A DNA stretch of 22,171 nt, taken from contig JAJBTD010000145.1 of assembly GCA_020861055.1 (NCBI GenBank), positions 13,184-35,354 on the forward strand, read 5' to 3'. Each line of letters opens with the position of its first letter. Position 1 is the first letter of the stretch. Source of the stretch: Clostridiales bacterium. GTDB lineage: Bacteria > Bacillota > Clostridia > Oscillospirales > Oscillospiraceae. Positions 21,521-22,171 of this stretch are shown one piece after another. The translations under genes were made by a program, and so were the position numbers. The notes beneath the pieces were generated by a model that was not told the DNA's origin, did no database searches, and saw only the letters and a list, made by a program, of their open reading frames with translations.

Positions 21521-22171
21521 AAATACCAAAGAGAATCGCCGGCACCCTCATCAACGCCCTGAAGGGCGGCGTGGTGCCCCGGATCGGACTGCCGTATATC
21601 ACTGTCGGACGGGAGGCGGAGATCAACGCCCTGCTCCACGACGTGGAGATCATCGCCGACGGCGGGGCGACGTTCCGCTTCATCTCCGGCAAGTACGGCA
21701 GCGGAAAGAGCTTCCTGCTCCAGACCATCCGAAACTATGTGATGGACCGGAACTTCGTGGTGGTGGACGCCGATCTCTCTCCGGAGCGCCGTTTGCAGGG
21801 AACGAAGGGCCAGGGCCTCGCCACCTACAAGGAGCTGATTCAGAATATGTCCACCAAGACCCGTCCGGAGGGGGGCGCGCTGCCCCTGGTGCTGGACCGG
21901 TGGATCAGCGGCGTACAGAGCAGCGTGGCGATGGAGTCCGGCCTGGACTTCGAATCGGCGGAATTTGCGCAGCGGGTGCAGCAGAAGATTTTTGCCGTGG
22001 TCAACGACCTGAACGGTATGGTTCACGGATTTGACTTTGCCCGTCTCCTGATCCTCTATTATCAGGCGTATTTGAACGGCGACGAGGAGACCAAGGCCAA
22101 GGTCGTCCGCTGGTGCCGGGGAGCGTATGTGACCAAGCCCGAGGCAAAGCAGGAGCTGGGGGTCAACGTCA
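21517..22171 (+). CDS. BrxD-like (DUF2791) P-loop ATPase, 3' end cut off
   Basis: 218 residues visible; the frame stays open to the window end. The start is TTG 21517 (MKIPKRIAGTLINAL), overlapping the TerB-protein stop as TTGA, with AAGGGA twelve bases upstream. The opening ALKGGVVPRIGLPYITVGRE followed by Walker A GKYGSGKS (residues 58-65) and then FVVVDADLSPERRL matches BREX-type ATPases of the BrxC/BrxD group (DUF2791), which are AAA-like and act in defence or DNA handling. No methylase, PglZ or BrxC-like genes are seen, so this is not a standard BREX locus in the visible part. A helicase gene (BrxHI/Lhr-like) would be expected next if it follows the known TerB-ATPase-helicase layout. Confidence 0.87.
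   Translation, partial: MKIPKRIAGTLINALKGGVVPRIGLPYITVGREAEINALLHDVEIIADGGATFRFISGKYGSGKSFLLQTIRNYVMDRNFVVVDADLSPERRLQGTKGQGLATYKELIQNMSTKTRPEGGALPLVLDRWISGVQSSVAMESGLDFESAEFAQRVQQKIFAVVNDLNGMVHGFDFARLLILYYQAYLNGDEETKAKVVRWCRGAYVTKPEAKQELGVNV

Noticed and set aside
20011..22171. A standard BREX locus
   Set aside because: Only a BrxD-like ATPase is visible; no PglX methylase, PglZ, BrxC/PglY or BrxL is in the window, and the TerB partner is not a BREX core gene.
1..22171. Insertion sequences, integrases, phage genes or CRISPR arrays
   Set aside because: No transposase, integrase or phage structural protein was recognised, and no regular spaced direct repeats were seen.

Overview
The window looks like a chromosomal piece of a high-GC, spore-forming gut-type member of the Clostridia, most like Oscillospiraceae (Flavonifractor/Lawsonibacter/Oscillibacter relatives). 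This rests on strong codon-position GC bias, AGGAGG-type ribosome sites with canonical sigma-A promoters, a spoIIR gene, a leuA T-box and the protein flavour. The assignment is an inference; no search was run. Nearly all the sequence is coding, and both ends cut through genes.

Left part (1-8325, all + strand): the end of ftsE, then ftsX and a coiled-coil NlpC/P60 peptidoglycan hydrolase, which together form a division-linked FtsEX-hydrolase unit closed by a terminator. A new promoter then drives a tight run: Lrp/AsnC regulator, PLP aminotransferase, ThrH-type HAD phosphatase, DUF1015 protein, ispE (MEP isoprenoid pathway), and spoIIR behind a hairpin. The first four read as an amino-acid module, probably for serine/homoserine phosphate metabolism.

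Middle (8326-16750): a DUF362 protein, a CCA-encoding tRNA-Ser(CGA) with its own promoter and terminator, and a MATE exporter preceded by a promoter and an early intrinsic terminator (a likely attenuator or riboswitch). On the - strand come a two-gene heterodimeric ABC exporter, with clearly asymmetric ATP sites, and a lone fabF. A small Gly/Pro-rich membrane protein follows on the + strand.

Right part (16780-22171): leuA on the - strand, controlled by a full T-box leader with perfect promoter spacing; a - strand pair of an IscR-like Rrf2 regulator (three Fe-S-type cysteines) and a small membrane-anchored HMA metal-binding protein; and, diverging from it, a + strand operon of a TerB_N/TerB_C protein and a BrxD-like (DUF2791) P-loop ATPase cut off by the window end. 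This last pair is the best candidate for a poorly described system. Its composition resembles parts of BREX and Ter-linked stress or defence loci, and the missing downstream genes should decide what it is.
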